A stretch of DNA of 64,000 nucleotides from Platerodrilus igneus. Taxonomy: Eukaryota > Arthropoda > Insecta > Coleoptera > Lycidae. A program made the translations under genes and the position numbers. The DNA lies in the NCBI GenBank assembly GCA_036346225.1, contig JARFIW010000900.1, positions 434,001 through 498,000 of the forward strand, given 5' to 3'. Of the stretch, positions 12,055-22,599 are shown in pieces. Position 1 is the stretch's first letter. The number at the start of each line of letters is the position of its first letter. Under the pieces are notes generated by a model. It worked only from the letters and a program-made list of their open reading frames with translations. It did not search any database and was not told where the DNA came from.

Positions 12055-12960
12055 TAAAATAATATTTGATTTTGATAACCAACTTGAGACAATGGGAAGC
12101 TCATATGCGACTTGTAGTCATTCACCAACAGCAAGATATGTCTCTTATGATTATTTCCTGACAATCCAAAATACTAGAATATTTTCTACTAGAGTCCTTG
12201 GTGGTCTTACAAATGAAAATATCACTAGTGAGTGCATACTTTTCCGTCAGATGTGAACACTACTAATATGGTGACATTTTCCTTGTCATTGCCAGTTTTT
12301 TTTGGTATAAATTCTTGAATCCCCTGGGGTCCTAAAACTTTGCTTGTATTTGGACAAAATGGACACCCAGATTCGTCGCCGTTAAAGATCCATGATGGAT
12401 CATCCATTATATCAACACAATTATTTTCTATTAAAAACGTTTTAACGTTTCTAAACTAAAGCCTTATCGATTCTTCTGTAACAACGAAACGAACTTTAGT
12501 AAGGGCTTCCGCATTTTTCAGACTAATTGTAGGGTCTCTTCAGAAAATTTTGGAACCATTTCTTCCCAGGAATGTGTCCTTTGAATAAATGCGAAAAGTC
12601 TTCTATCACTCATTGAACTACTTGATTTTCACCATCCATGCTTAAACGAGATGGTGAATCTGTTTTCATGAGTCCATCAGGCACTTTTCCTTTTAGGCGA
12701 TCGTGCAGAGTCGTCTTAGAGATACTATATTCTCTACTTGTTGATCTTACCACCATGCCGTTTTCCTGGATTTCTGAAACTGTAGTTTAAGATTGTCGTG
12801 AGAATATAAGAAAATATTTTGTTTGGACTTCAGCCGTATTTCCTCTATATATTTTTTTCGAGTCATTTCTGAAGAGAAAAGAAAATGTAAGTTCAATACA
12901 TCGAAGAGTGAACCTTTTGTCGGCCGCTGTAAAGCCTTGTGAATCAACTGGTGACCGACA
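12055..12960 (-). pseudogene. Pogo/Tigger-like transposase, 5' part
   Basis: DDE transposase remnant of the pogo branch of IS630-Tc1-mariner. Visible on the minus strand are an N-terminal pipsqueak-type helix-turn-helix (12620-12760, with TTLHDRLKGK), the first catalytic Asp region WIFNGDESG (12225-12407), VVFTSDGK, and the second Asp block (12060-12160, reading HKRHILLLVN then DYKSHMSFPLS). The frame then runs into the gypsy insertion at codons for FYA. Stops are present and the two halves are 8.8 kb apart, so the gene is dead. Confidence 0.75.
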
Positions 12961-12999
12961 AGAGATACCTAAAATCCGTTTTTCGACCCCCTAAAATCG

Positions 13000-15640
13000 T
13001 TTAAATTTACCTATTTAGCAATATATATTTTACTAGTCGAAAAAATGGATAAAAGTATTAGTATTTGTTTCTAATAACCAAGATGGACAATTTGATGACA
13101 ATGATCACACCTGTCAGTGAAAAGGAGATAACATAAAAAGCAATCCCAACCACTTTTGGCCATCCGGTCGAAAGGCGGTTTAATAGGGTTTATATCCTAC
13201 TAGTTGCCGGCCACAATTGGAATTTAGGTTAATCAATGCTAAATAATGTTGTTTTTATGTAAAAATGATAGTACATAGTGTCTACGTTCACATCATTGCA
13301 TCATAAAACTTAATAGTAATTTCTCTACGGAAAAACAAAGCTGTATTAAAGCAATAAAAAAATGAAGAAATTCGCCATATATATTTATTTGCAAACCTTA
13401 TTAGGTTTTCGAATTCTATACAAATCCTTGGTCCCATATGGAAAACAACATAGGATTTGTTGTTTCCTAGTTTAGTTAAATTGCAAGGCTAAGTTCCACA
13501 TTTTATACCCACATTAATATAGAAAATAATTAAGATGTTTTGAAACCTTGTTAAGAAAATCATAAATAGCATTCTAATCTTTCAAAGTCCGTGTAAATAG
13601 CTTATTGTTCACAATATATCTAAAGATTTTCAACTTGTTTTATAAACACGGTGCGTTTTCACCAAGCATCTGTTCTGATAGGAATTCCACAGATCGAATT
13701 GTGTTCATAAGTTATTTTTTCAATCTGCGCACTTCCACCTAATCTTCAAGCCAAGCAAGATGGGAGACCTTGATGGTGAGAATAATTGATGAAAAATCAA
13801 GTTTCAGCGTAAATACTTTCTAGTAAAAAATATTCTCTAGTCAAGAATTACTCTCTGGTTAAGAAATACACCTACAGATCAAGAAAGTCGATAAGTCCCC
13901 TAATTTTAAATCAGTTGCATTTTACACCGGCAAGCAAACAGCTGAAGATGAGCACAACCAACGCAATAGTAGCAGTAGGCGGCCAATGGTTAAGGACGGG
14001 TCTATTTTTGCTACATCTTTAAATGAATTTGTTCAACAACTCCCTTTACCACGAATAGTTAAGTTTCTAGTCGCGAAATCCCACATCGTTCCAGTTTGTA
14101 AGATCCGTCGTTCAATTGTAGTAAACTCACTTAATATTGTTAATTTTTTGTGTGAAAGAAAAATGTTTCTTTAAATTTTGTTACATATGAAGCGCTCACT
14201 TACTAGAAGTTTAGAAGAATTTAAGCTTACCAATAACGAAATTAGATTTGTATTAAGATTGCTTGAAATGATAGTTTTCTATTAAAAGTGTACGTGACTG
14301 CCAGATCTGACAATCATTCAAGAACTAAACTGTTATGTAACGAAATTCTGTTCAATTATTTAAAAAAAAAGGACTAAAGTGTTTAATATTATTCATTTGT
14401 AAATATCCTTATTATTTAATGCAAATTATTTATTGAGGAATAAGTATTTTTATTCTGGTAATTTTCTCTATATTAAGGAGGAAATATGATCAATTCTCCA
14501 AGAATTTAAATAGAAAATCTTAAAATTATCAGCTCCGAAAGGTTTCCCTATCTACCCTAAAATTATATATATTTTTTATTAATACTTGCTAGAAACACCG
14601 GCGTCCAACCTAAATTTAAATTATTTTCAGTTTAACTAAGAAAATTTCGACCCAGTCTATTTGTAACTCTCTCTTGAGGTGTTAGCCAAGTTAGCCGTCG
14701 GCAAAACAGTTTTTAGTTTTTTCATCTAGCACACGTAAAAACTTGTTGCACTAGCGCCGTATCGTAAGTCAGTTTTAATTTTAGCAGGGTAACAGCATAA
14801 TTAGCACGAATCGTATATTTTAAAAACTGTTAGAGCCTTTGCACTATTTTCATGAAAGAATCACGGACTAAGCTGGCGCGAAACATAACCACTACTGACA
14901 GGCTATTGCTACTGTTGTATGCATTGTAAAACCGAGTGATTCACACAGATACCGACAGGGAACTGGTCGAAAACAAAAATATACACTTCAAACGACTTTA
15001 TGCCGAATTTACACTATTATTGCAATTACATCACCGCCGTGACCGACAATGGGGCATGGCCGGCTAACAGGTGAATTGACCCTATAGAATTACTTTTTGC
15101 CTAGGTATTTAGAGTTCCAATAAACAACATTCTAGTGAAATATACGATACACTACTTGAAGTAAAATCCACATTTCAAATAAAAACTAAACACGCAATTT
15201 TTATTACTATTTATACAAACATTATTATATACAAAGATAGAGGGAAAAAGTAATTGATGAAACCAACTAGCTGTCACTGAACACTTCGGAAGCTTCTTTT
15301 CCGTGACATTCTTGACTGTAGTTTGGAACAGTCCTTTTTAGGGGTGTACCTGGAGAATTTTTCTGGGAGGTGCTAGCAGGGATAAAGTGAAGCGCAGTCG
15401 AGGACGTAAGTCAGGAAAAAGCAACCTATGGGTTAAGGGTCGCAGGCAAAAGTTGTCCGGTAAAACGGGCGCGAAATCTGGGAACCTTGGTTGATACTTT
15501 ATAGTAAGTATATTTTTAATATACGGAAAAGGTTAGAACAACACTTTACCTGTACCAATTATAGTATTTTTATTCAAACGATTGTGATATAGAAATTGAC
15601 AAGAACATGGAAAATAATTGAAAAATAAAACTGGATATTT
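13000..15640. other. No recognised gene
   Basis: AT-rich intergenic DNA. Small ORFs (for example 13986-14174 plus) have no recognisable motif. Confidence 0.4.
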
Positions 15641-17220
15641 ATATCAACTTCAATTTTTTACCTTTTTTAACAACATTAAGTACTTCTTTAACCGACATAT
15701 TTTGCTTAACTACTTGGTTCCCAACATTGAATAAAGATATATTTGAAACCTGTCCCGAATCATTCTGTTCCTCAGCCAAGTTTTTATACGTCTCGTAGCA
15801 AAGAAACTCTTTTCATAACCAACTGAGCTTACTGGAAAGTTTACACAATTTGTAATAGTTTGTATGGGTGCGGAAAGAGATCACTCTTCACTAGACTTTT
15901 CAGATTGTTCAAACAAATTTCAAGATTTTTGTTTTTGAACAAATTCGGTTTCACTAAAATTTCAGTCTTTAGTGTGGGCAAACATCGATATTGAATACAT
16001 CATTGTAATTGCTTACGAATTCATCAGCTACATCTAAATTTAGCATTAAGAAAGAATCATCCGATTTTGATTCGAATCGCATTTTCAATTGCTAATAATA
16101 CTGTCCATTACCTTGTAGTAAATGTTCACTTTCCAATATTCGAGAGAATTGGTTTTAGTGACATTTCAACGAGAACTGATTTAACTCGTTATGCGTTAAA
16201 AAACGCTTTACGAAAGATTTTAGTAAATAATTATAAATTGAAAATTTAGGTATAATGTAGGGTTACTACACGTATTTGTGTAATTTAGTTTTAGAAGTAG
16301 GGTATTACGCATCATATAAATAAGGTATGGTTTTTACCCCGGCAACGTTTAAAGGGAAGTCTTTATTATTATGTGATTTTGCGGTATAGACGGTTCTCAC
16401 GGTCATGAAACGAACATGTTGCTTTCCCGACCAATCAGAACGCGATACGTACAAGCGAGTGTGTTTACAAGTTGGAGAGATCAAGCCGCTATAATTCTTT
16501 CTGAAGATGACTACCGTACATTGAGGTACTAGTACGAGTGCTTTAGAAATAGTGTAGTGAAGTATACTCGTCGATTTCTCTACCTAAGTCCTCTATCGTA
16601 ACTTATATTATATGTGTTCCCGTTTAATGTTGTAGGAAGTGACAACGAACTACTCTACTAAAATCCGGTTTAGAAAAGAATTGAGAACCTACGCGTGTTC
16701 ATTTTGTACAGTGAATTAAATAGTTCGTTTGTAATTTTTGTGAAACCTATTACGTCCTCTAGGCAATCCGCGATTAACTACTGCACCTTTGTATTATAAC
16801 AACCTAGGGTCGATTCAGTTAGGTAGTCGCTGTATGTTTATGGTTTCTCTTCTTTGAAATTCTGACAAGCTACAAAGAAATTTCTTACGTTTTTGCAAAA
16901 CTATTTGTCACTCCACAGTTCGTTGAATTAGTTTTTCTTCTCTTCCAAGTTAGTAATTGTACTATTTATTATATCACTGAACAGTCCATGTGTTTCATCC
17001 CTACTCTGGAAACATTTTCTCAGTACTTTTGCGATCAGTAGCACCGAATGAAAAACGAACAAACAAACGATTAATTGTGGCTTTGTTATTGAAGCCAGTA
17101 TACCCAGTGCTTCCACGGAATTCTTGTCCTGTGCTTGTTCAGTTTCTCCTGCTAAGTCATTTCAAATGGCCTGGATTTACAATTTTCATATTGAGCTCAA
17201 CAAGTACTTCTTAAACTTAT
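15640..17220 (-). pseudogene. hAT-family transposase fossil
   Basis: The best evidence is the C-terminal dimerisation segment at 15650-15870 on the minus strand. It reads NFPVSSVGYEKSFFATRRIK, close to the 'LPVSTASAERSFSALRRIKT' signature of hAT transposases. After a frame change the neighbouring frame continues LFNVGNQVVKQ and VLNVVKKGKKLKL. Further upstream, 16928-17116 (ILASITKPQLIVCLFVFHSV) resembles the helical domain before the RNase-H-like core end in ZMYM1/DUF4371-type hAT proteins. The sequence between is decayed. The dimerisation segment is firm; the assignment of the 5' part is weaker. Confidence 0.6.
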
Positions 17221-17766
17221 TTCGCTAGAAGTTTTAGTACCCAAGGTATAACGACCTTTTATTTGATTACTGAGTTGAGAAAAATGGATTTATGTTGCTT
17301 TCAAAATGTTGAAAAGTGCAGTAGCTGCTGAAACTTTACCGCAACTACAAAGTTCATTCTATGTGCCAAGTAATCAATGTAAGCAGCTTAAGAATGTTCT
17401 TCTCTAATTCCGCTTTGGAGTCCTTGATGTTTTCCCGACAAAACGCTTATTACATGGTAGGATTGTCGATTTTTATTATAAAATCATAATTCAAAGTTTT
17501 TGTTTTTAAATTTGTAAACAATAAACCTTCTAGCAAATACATGACGAATAAATACCATAAAAACTTGCTTTATGAATCTCGCACACCCCCCTCCCTTGGT
17601 TCTTTTTCAAACTCCAACAGTAATCTGACATCATGCGCGTATCCCGCATTCCTTGGTAGCGGTCCTCAATAGTTTTATATTCTCGTGAAATTTTTCATTT
17701 TGTATCTCACTGGTGTCCCTTAAATTATCAGTAAAATGGTATGAGGCTGTATTAATAGTGATGCCA

Positions 17767-17934
17767 ATGTAGTACCTTCGGGTGGAGCATTGGGGACGTG
17801 GCCGCAAGTATAGCAGCCGTTATATACACTATACTGTGTAAATAGTGCTCAATGTAGTACCTTCGGGTAAAGCATTGGATACGCGGCCGCAAGTGTAACG
17901 GTTTTTACTTACATTATACTATATAAATAGTACA
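17767..17934 (+). repeat. Two tandem SINE-tail units, about 84 bp each
   Basis: Two consecutive units begin CAATGTAGTACCTTCGGGT at 17767 and 17850. Each then carries a GCGGCCGCAAGT-like block, a TATACTAT block and GTAAATAGTGC. The first part matches the 3' tail of the SINE family seen elsewhere in the window. Confidence 0.7.
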
Positions 17935-18200
17935 GGCGGTCAGTGACTCAGTTGGCATGAGATGAGTTCAAATCCTGATACGGTTCAGTTGAAAAATGTT
18001 AGGCAAGCATCTTTCACAAAAATTCTTTGGATGAGAGGTAAAATGGAGGTCCCGTGCCTAAGTGCTGTCACGCACGTTAAAGATCACTACCTTGATTGGA
18101 ACAGCAAGGTTTCGGCAAAATTCAAAATTTCCAAGTAAAAAACTAGCTGTTTGACTAATGTAGTACTTTTGGGTGGGCCATTGGAAAATCAAATGTTGTG
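17935..18200 (+). mobile_element. SINE copy, diverged head
   Basis: Same family as 683-978 and 43419-43715 but on the plus strand. The body from GAAAAATGTTAGGC (17991) through CACGTTAAAGATCACTACCT to the tail TAATGTAGTAC at 18160 is clear. The tRNA-like head is shortened, keeping only a B-box-like AGTTCAAATCC at 17965. No clean duplication was found. Confidence 0.8.
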
Positions 18201-18418
18201 TGTAAATAGTGCACCCTGATGCTCATGATACATTCAAGGGATTTGAAACTGTTAAGGATCTCGTTTACCAGTTCAATATAGTTTTTAGCTTAGTGTCTGC
18301 CCAGAAAATTTCCGGAAACTGTAACACATGAAGTTCAAGCTTTTCCCTCAGCCTCATTCACCGAATTTGCGAAGATGGGTTCTCTAACGAATTGTTTTAT
18401 TTTGGGCACCTACATTTG

Positions 18419-18687
18419 ACTTTCCAGTGCTCCACCTGAAGGTATTACATTAGTCAAGAAGCTGGTTTTTTACCTGGAAATTGTGAATTTTGCAGAACCC
18501 TTGCTATTTCAAGCAAGGTAGTGATCTATAACATGCGTGACAACACACACATGGGGTCGAGCAAGGGTGTATTTTTGTAAAAATGTTCACCTAACATTTT
18601 TCAAGTGGTCCGTGGTGTCAGTAATCGAACCCGTGATCTTAAGATCCTCAGTCATACGTGAACCTGCCGGATCCACGGATCCGCCCT
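18419..18687 (-). mobile_element. SINE copy, diverged
   Basis: Minus-strand copy of the same SINE, from the tail complement (CCAGTGCTCCACCTGAAGGT) to the head (B box complement near 18625; GGATCCGCC at the end). It has internal deletions, for example the loss of the segment between GGACCTCC and CATCCGAACG. Confidence 0.8.
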
Positions 18688-18779
18688 TATTTATGGGCTG
18701 TCAAATATTCCTGCTTTTATTTTTTCCGTGCTGAACTGAGGCAATTTTTCTCTATATATCCAAAGCATGATCCGTTCTT

Positions 18780-19470
18780 ATCAAAATAACAGTCATCGTT
18801 TTGGATTTTTTTCCAAACCATCTGTCCTATTTGCAGAAAAAATAGCGTACTTGACGTAACCCAATTGCATTTCTAACAAAGGAGTTATGACTTTTAAATC
18901 ACCACATATGCTCCACCCATGTTCTGAATACTTAATCTTTCAAATAAAGTTTTCATATCATCATACTTTTCCTTCATGTGTACTGTGTGGGTAATAGGAA
19001 TAGAGGGGTACGAATTTCCATAGTGACGGAAAACCTCCTTCAAGATTAGATGAATCAATAAATAATCTCTCGTAAGTTTTGTATTTAAATCACAATTTAT
19101 GTCTCTGATATGTAGAAATATGCGTACCACTCTTCAATCTTGCAACCTGGACCCGAAAAGTTTAGCCTGAGCTTTTGACAAATTAAAATCCCGTACTAAG
19201 TCATTAAGCGCATCTTGTGAATGTAAATGTGGAGTATCTATATCAAATGGTTGGAAATCAGGATCATGTCTTCTTTCATAGATTCAACGATGTTATGTTC
19301 AGCAGTATTCATATCGTCGCCAAGTGTATAGGATACTGGACATTTGAGGACAGGTAAATTCTGACAGTAAGGAACTGGTCTTCGATAGAACTAATTGCCG
19401 GTTTGGGTACTGTACAGTATGCTTCAACTTCAGTAAAATTCCAAATAGATTTATCAAACAAAAATAGGAA
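18780..19470 (-). pseudogene. Fragment of an unrecognised arthropod repetitive ORF
   Basis: Two frames on the minus strand give LLIHLILKEVFRHYGN, YPSIPITHTVHMKEKYDD and, after a shift, WSICGDLKVITPLLEMQLGY. From memory this resembles a widespread, functionally unannotated repetitive arthropod ORF with 'FIDSSK.SLKAVLLHNGN' and 'ICGDLKVI.LLLGLQ.GYTK' signatures. I cannot name its role. It lies immediately downstream of the first copy of family A and may be fused to it (a frame passes through WTEE at 19490). Many stops. Confidence 0.4.
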
Positions 19471-19479
19471 TATGTATCA

Positions 19480-21060
19480 TGATGTTTAGGTTCTCCTCAG
19501 TCCATCGGCACAAAAAATCATCTTATAATTCTTCCTTATTTTCTCTAATAAGATGTTCTTTGCTTAACACATCTTTGTATTGTTCGCGTATTGTCGCAAT
19601 GTTTGCCATGCGATCCAACTTTTGCCATTTTGCATCCATTTCCTCTAATTCCAGCTGTCTTTTTCTTCCACTTACAGCGTATGGCGTGCATAATGGAATA
19701 ATTTCCTTTCGAATAATCGGACAGAGTTTACTACCAATATTTACGCGTTGTTGTACCTCTGGGCGAACGTTTGGGGTATTTATCAACCCCAATTCCGAAA
19801 TGATGATTTCTTTTGGAATTGTAGGATTTGGTGTTGCAGATTGTGCAAAATATGTACTACCTGCTTTAATGTAGCAGTTGTGTAACATTTTTATTTTATC
19901 TTGGCTGTCTTCCTCCTCTACTTCTCCAAATAATTTACAGGTAAATAGTTAAAACTAAAAGCCGAAAGCACATACTTTATTAATTTTTCCCCTTTCCTCT
20001 GATTTTTCGGACAACTTAATTTGCAAGCCAGTCAATTTCTTTGTATTGCTATTCCCCTCAATTCACGTACTGTAGCAAGTTATTATACACTAAACAGCAG
20101 CTATTTTGTAGCTTGTCCGATAGCTTACTCCACATTTTGGCAAGTGGTACCGAGTACACAAGGTCTTTTAAGAAGTATAATTTACTATCTTCCAATAAGG
20201 TTAAACGGTCTTTTAAGGGATTATACACCTGTTCCGCACTGACATAGTTTCCAATTGTACAGATGTATATTGTCGCGTCCAATCGCGTAATACCATGTTC
20301 TTCTGCCGAAGTAGACGCGAATGTTCACCTTAAACATGCATATGGACAACGTAAAAAATCTAGTATATGATTTTCAAGTTGTTTATTAACACCAGTCACA
20401 CACAAATTTGTTGTATATTTTAATTCTTGCATTGGTTGTAAGCTATGTTAAGCAATCGATTTCCACAGTTTTATCGTTGTCAGCTATAATATTGCAGTTT
20501 TATACGTATTTGTCCTTGTAGCAAAAGTTATGGTTTGTAGTTAAATAATTACACATTTCCATCATGCTAAATATTCAAGCAAAATCTTGGGTTACATCCA
20601 TGTTAAAAAGCTAGTAATAATCTTTTTTGAGTCCGTCTAATATATCTGGTAATTCTTCCAATAAAGTTTCCAACTTAACATCTGCTAGTTCCACTTGTTA
20701 CGGAACACATATAGGATTTTGGAATTTTTTATTAATGCTTTTGAGGTCTTCTTTTCCGATAATTTCTTTTACTGCCTGGCCCATCTTCTTATTGCTTTCC
20801 AGAGAAAACGGAAGCTTAGCTTTAACACCATGTCTAGCGGAAACAAATCGATGGAACTTTCTTCGTAGATAGCTGTTAAATGCACCACAAATTTCTTATT
20901 TAGAGTAAACATCCTTTGCAGGTGGTTGCTCGGCGCCAGAAAGGTCGCAAATTTTAACTTTAAACTGTACAATCGACAAATAATAACTTCTGTGCAAACA
21001 TCCCTTTTATATGAACTAACGGTATCAGACACTCGAATAACAACACGTACGGGTTCTTAA
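19480..21060 (-). pseudogene. Family A gene, copy 1 (unrecognised, broken)
   Basis: A broken relative of the gene at 32306-35040. Matching blocks in order on the minus strand: 20640-21032 (ARHGVKAKLPFSLES-like, two frames), 20430-20620 (KLETLLEELPDILD), 20058-20282 (LLEDSKLYFLKDL; VPLAKMWSKLSDKLQNSCCL) and 19523-19888 (CYIKAGSTYFAQSATP; SELGLINTPNVRPEVQQR; then a Lys/Glu-rich tail). This copy lacks the GC-rich insert found in copy 2 and passes straight through NARIKIYNKFVC near 20400. It has several frameshifts and stops. Function unknown. Confidence 0.7.
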
Positions 21061-21107
21061 ACTCGATATGCAAGTTTAAACTGATGCAAATTTAAAATAT
21101 CAGCAGT

Positions 21108-21149
21108 ACAGGAATGCGCATTCGCACCCCTGACCATGCGCATTCCTGT
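21108..21149. repeat. Perfect 13-bp inverted repeat
   Basis: ACAGGAATGCGCA (21108-21120) pairs perfectly with TGCGCATTCCTGT (21137-21149) around a 16-nt loop. It lies just upstream of the 5' end of family A copy 1. Confidence 0.85.
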
Positions 21150-21217
21150 AATGCAACTACGCAACAGTGAGTGGGATTCCCTCCAACATCGACAACAATA
21201 AGTCGATCAAGCTAACA

Positions 21218-21335
21218 AGATGCGCATGCAGGATAGAAATACCAAGGAATGTTTGCAAGAAGCTCTTAATGAGACTAAACAAGGTGTTGCAACAATGTAC
21301 TCTGCTAGTAAGAGTTTAGGTTTGTGGAGGGCTGT
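21218..21335 (+). pseudogene. Pipsqueak-type HTH fragment (pogo-like)
   Basis: One frame reads DRNTKECLQEAL, then KQGVATMYSASKSLGL. This matches the spacing of pipsqueak/CENP-B-like helix-turn-helix domains of pogo transposases ('Y..E.L..AL..VK.G..S...A...YG.P'). No transposase follows. Confidence 0.35.
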
Positions 21336-21539
21336 CGAGGGATGTGGGGGCTTGCTCTCGCATGTTTCTTGACTTGATTTTACTCTTATAACCTCGTCCC
21401 CGCGTAGTCGATGTCCTCCATATTCCTCACAATTTTACTTTGCATCTGTGCATTATACTAGAATTAGAATTCGCGCAATACTTGCATACAAATTTTAATA
21501 AGTTTGATATTAGGTGTAAAGGGTACAATTCTCCCGAGG

Positions 21540-22560
21540 GTTGCTTCGATTTAAAAAATTCCTAAAGATATGGGTGTCCCAGAAAAATCTAAATTAAACT
21601 TATATGTCATACCCTAAGACGATTTCGGGTAACATCCTAAAATCGGGGGTATAACTTTTCTAAGGGCGGTTTGATTTAAATAATACCGACGGTTTTAAAT
21701 TATCCTGAAAAATTCCGGGTTAAAACGAATATCCCAGGTAACCAAAAAGGATTTAAAGATCGAATGAAAATTAAATAGACAAAAAAATTAAAGGTTCGGG
21801 GCTTTAACAGGGTGTAACTTTGTAAGGGTGGTCCGATTTGAAAAATGTTGACGGTTTAGATTGCCCGAGAGGCTTTAACAGGGTGTAACTTTGTAAGGGT
21901 GGTCCGATTCGAAAAATTTCGACGGATTTAGATTGCTCGAGAAATTCTGGATAAGGTGCATATGGATAGTCGAAGAAAACTCTTACCTAGGATAGATACG
22001 AGCGTCTCGCGGCAGTAATGCCGTGGCTGCAATGACAGGTTAGGTTACTGTTAGAAATAGATATTATTATTAAAAAACACAAATCAATCACTTAATACGC
22101 ATGTCAGAACAGTTTTTGCTAAAACTATTGCAGACTGTTCTGATATGCGTGTTAAGTGATTTATATTTTGTGTTCTTTAATAATAATATCTATTTCTAAC
22201 AGTAACCTAACCTGTCATTGCAGCCACGACATTACTGCCGTAAGACACTCGTGGTTAGATATGAATGCAATGAGCAAAAACTTGGGGTACTAAGCTTTAT
22301 CAGAGTGTAACTTTGTAAGGGATAGTCGGATTTTAAAAATTCTAACAGGGTTAGATCGCGCGGGAAATTAGGGTTCAGATCCAATTAACGGACCCCCCCC
22401 CCAACACTCTCGGGAACCGCGCCCTGGATCAATGAGCAAAAGCTTGGGGTACGGGGCTTTAACAGGGTGTAACTTTGTAAGGGGTAGTCCGATTTTTAAA
22501 ATTCTAACAGGGTTAGATCGACCGGGAAATTAGGGTGCAGGTCCAATTAACAGACTCCCA
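21540..22560 (+). repeat. Diverged satellite-related repeats
   Basis: Recurring blocks TTTAACAGGGTGTAACTTTG then TAAGGGTGGTCCGATT occur at about 21805, 21873, 22299 and 22460. The core TGTAACTTTGTAAGG is the reverse complement of the satellite core in 27.7-30.5 kb. The block lies about 0.5 kb upstream of family A copy 1. It includes a C11 tract near 22394 and is interrupted by the hairpin at 21994-22254. Confidence 0.7.
21994..22254. repeat. Long near-perfect hairpin, arms about 120 bp
   Basis: The left arm 21994-22113 (ending CAGAACAGT) and right arm 22134-22254 (starting ACTGTTCTGA) are reverse complements with few mismatches, separated by 20 nt. They include GGCTGCAATGACAGGTTAGG and its complement. 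It looks like a small foldback MITE; a transcript would form long double-stranded RNA. Confidence 0.9.
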
Positions 22561-22599
22561 AATACTCTCCAGGAACAGAAATACGGGATAATGGGCAAA

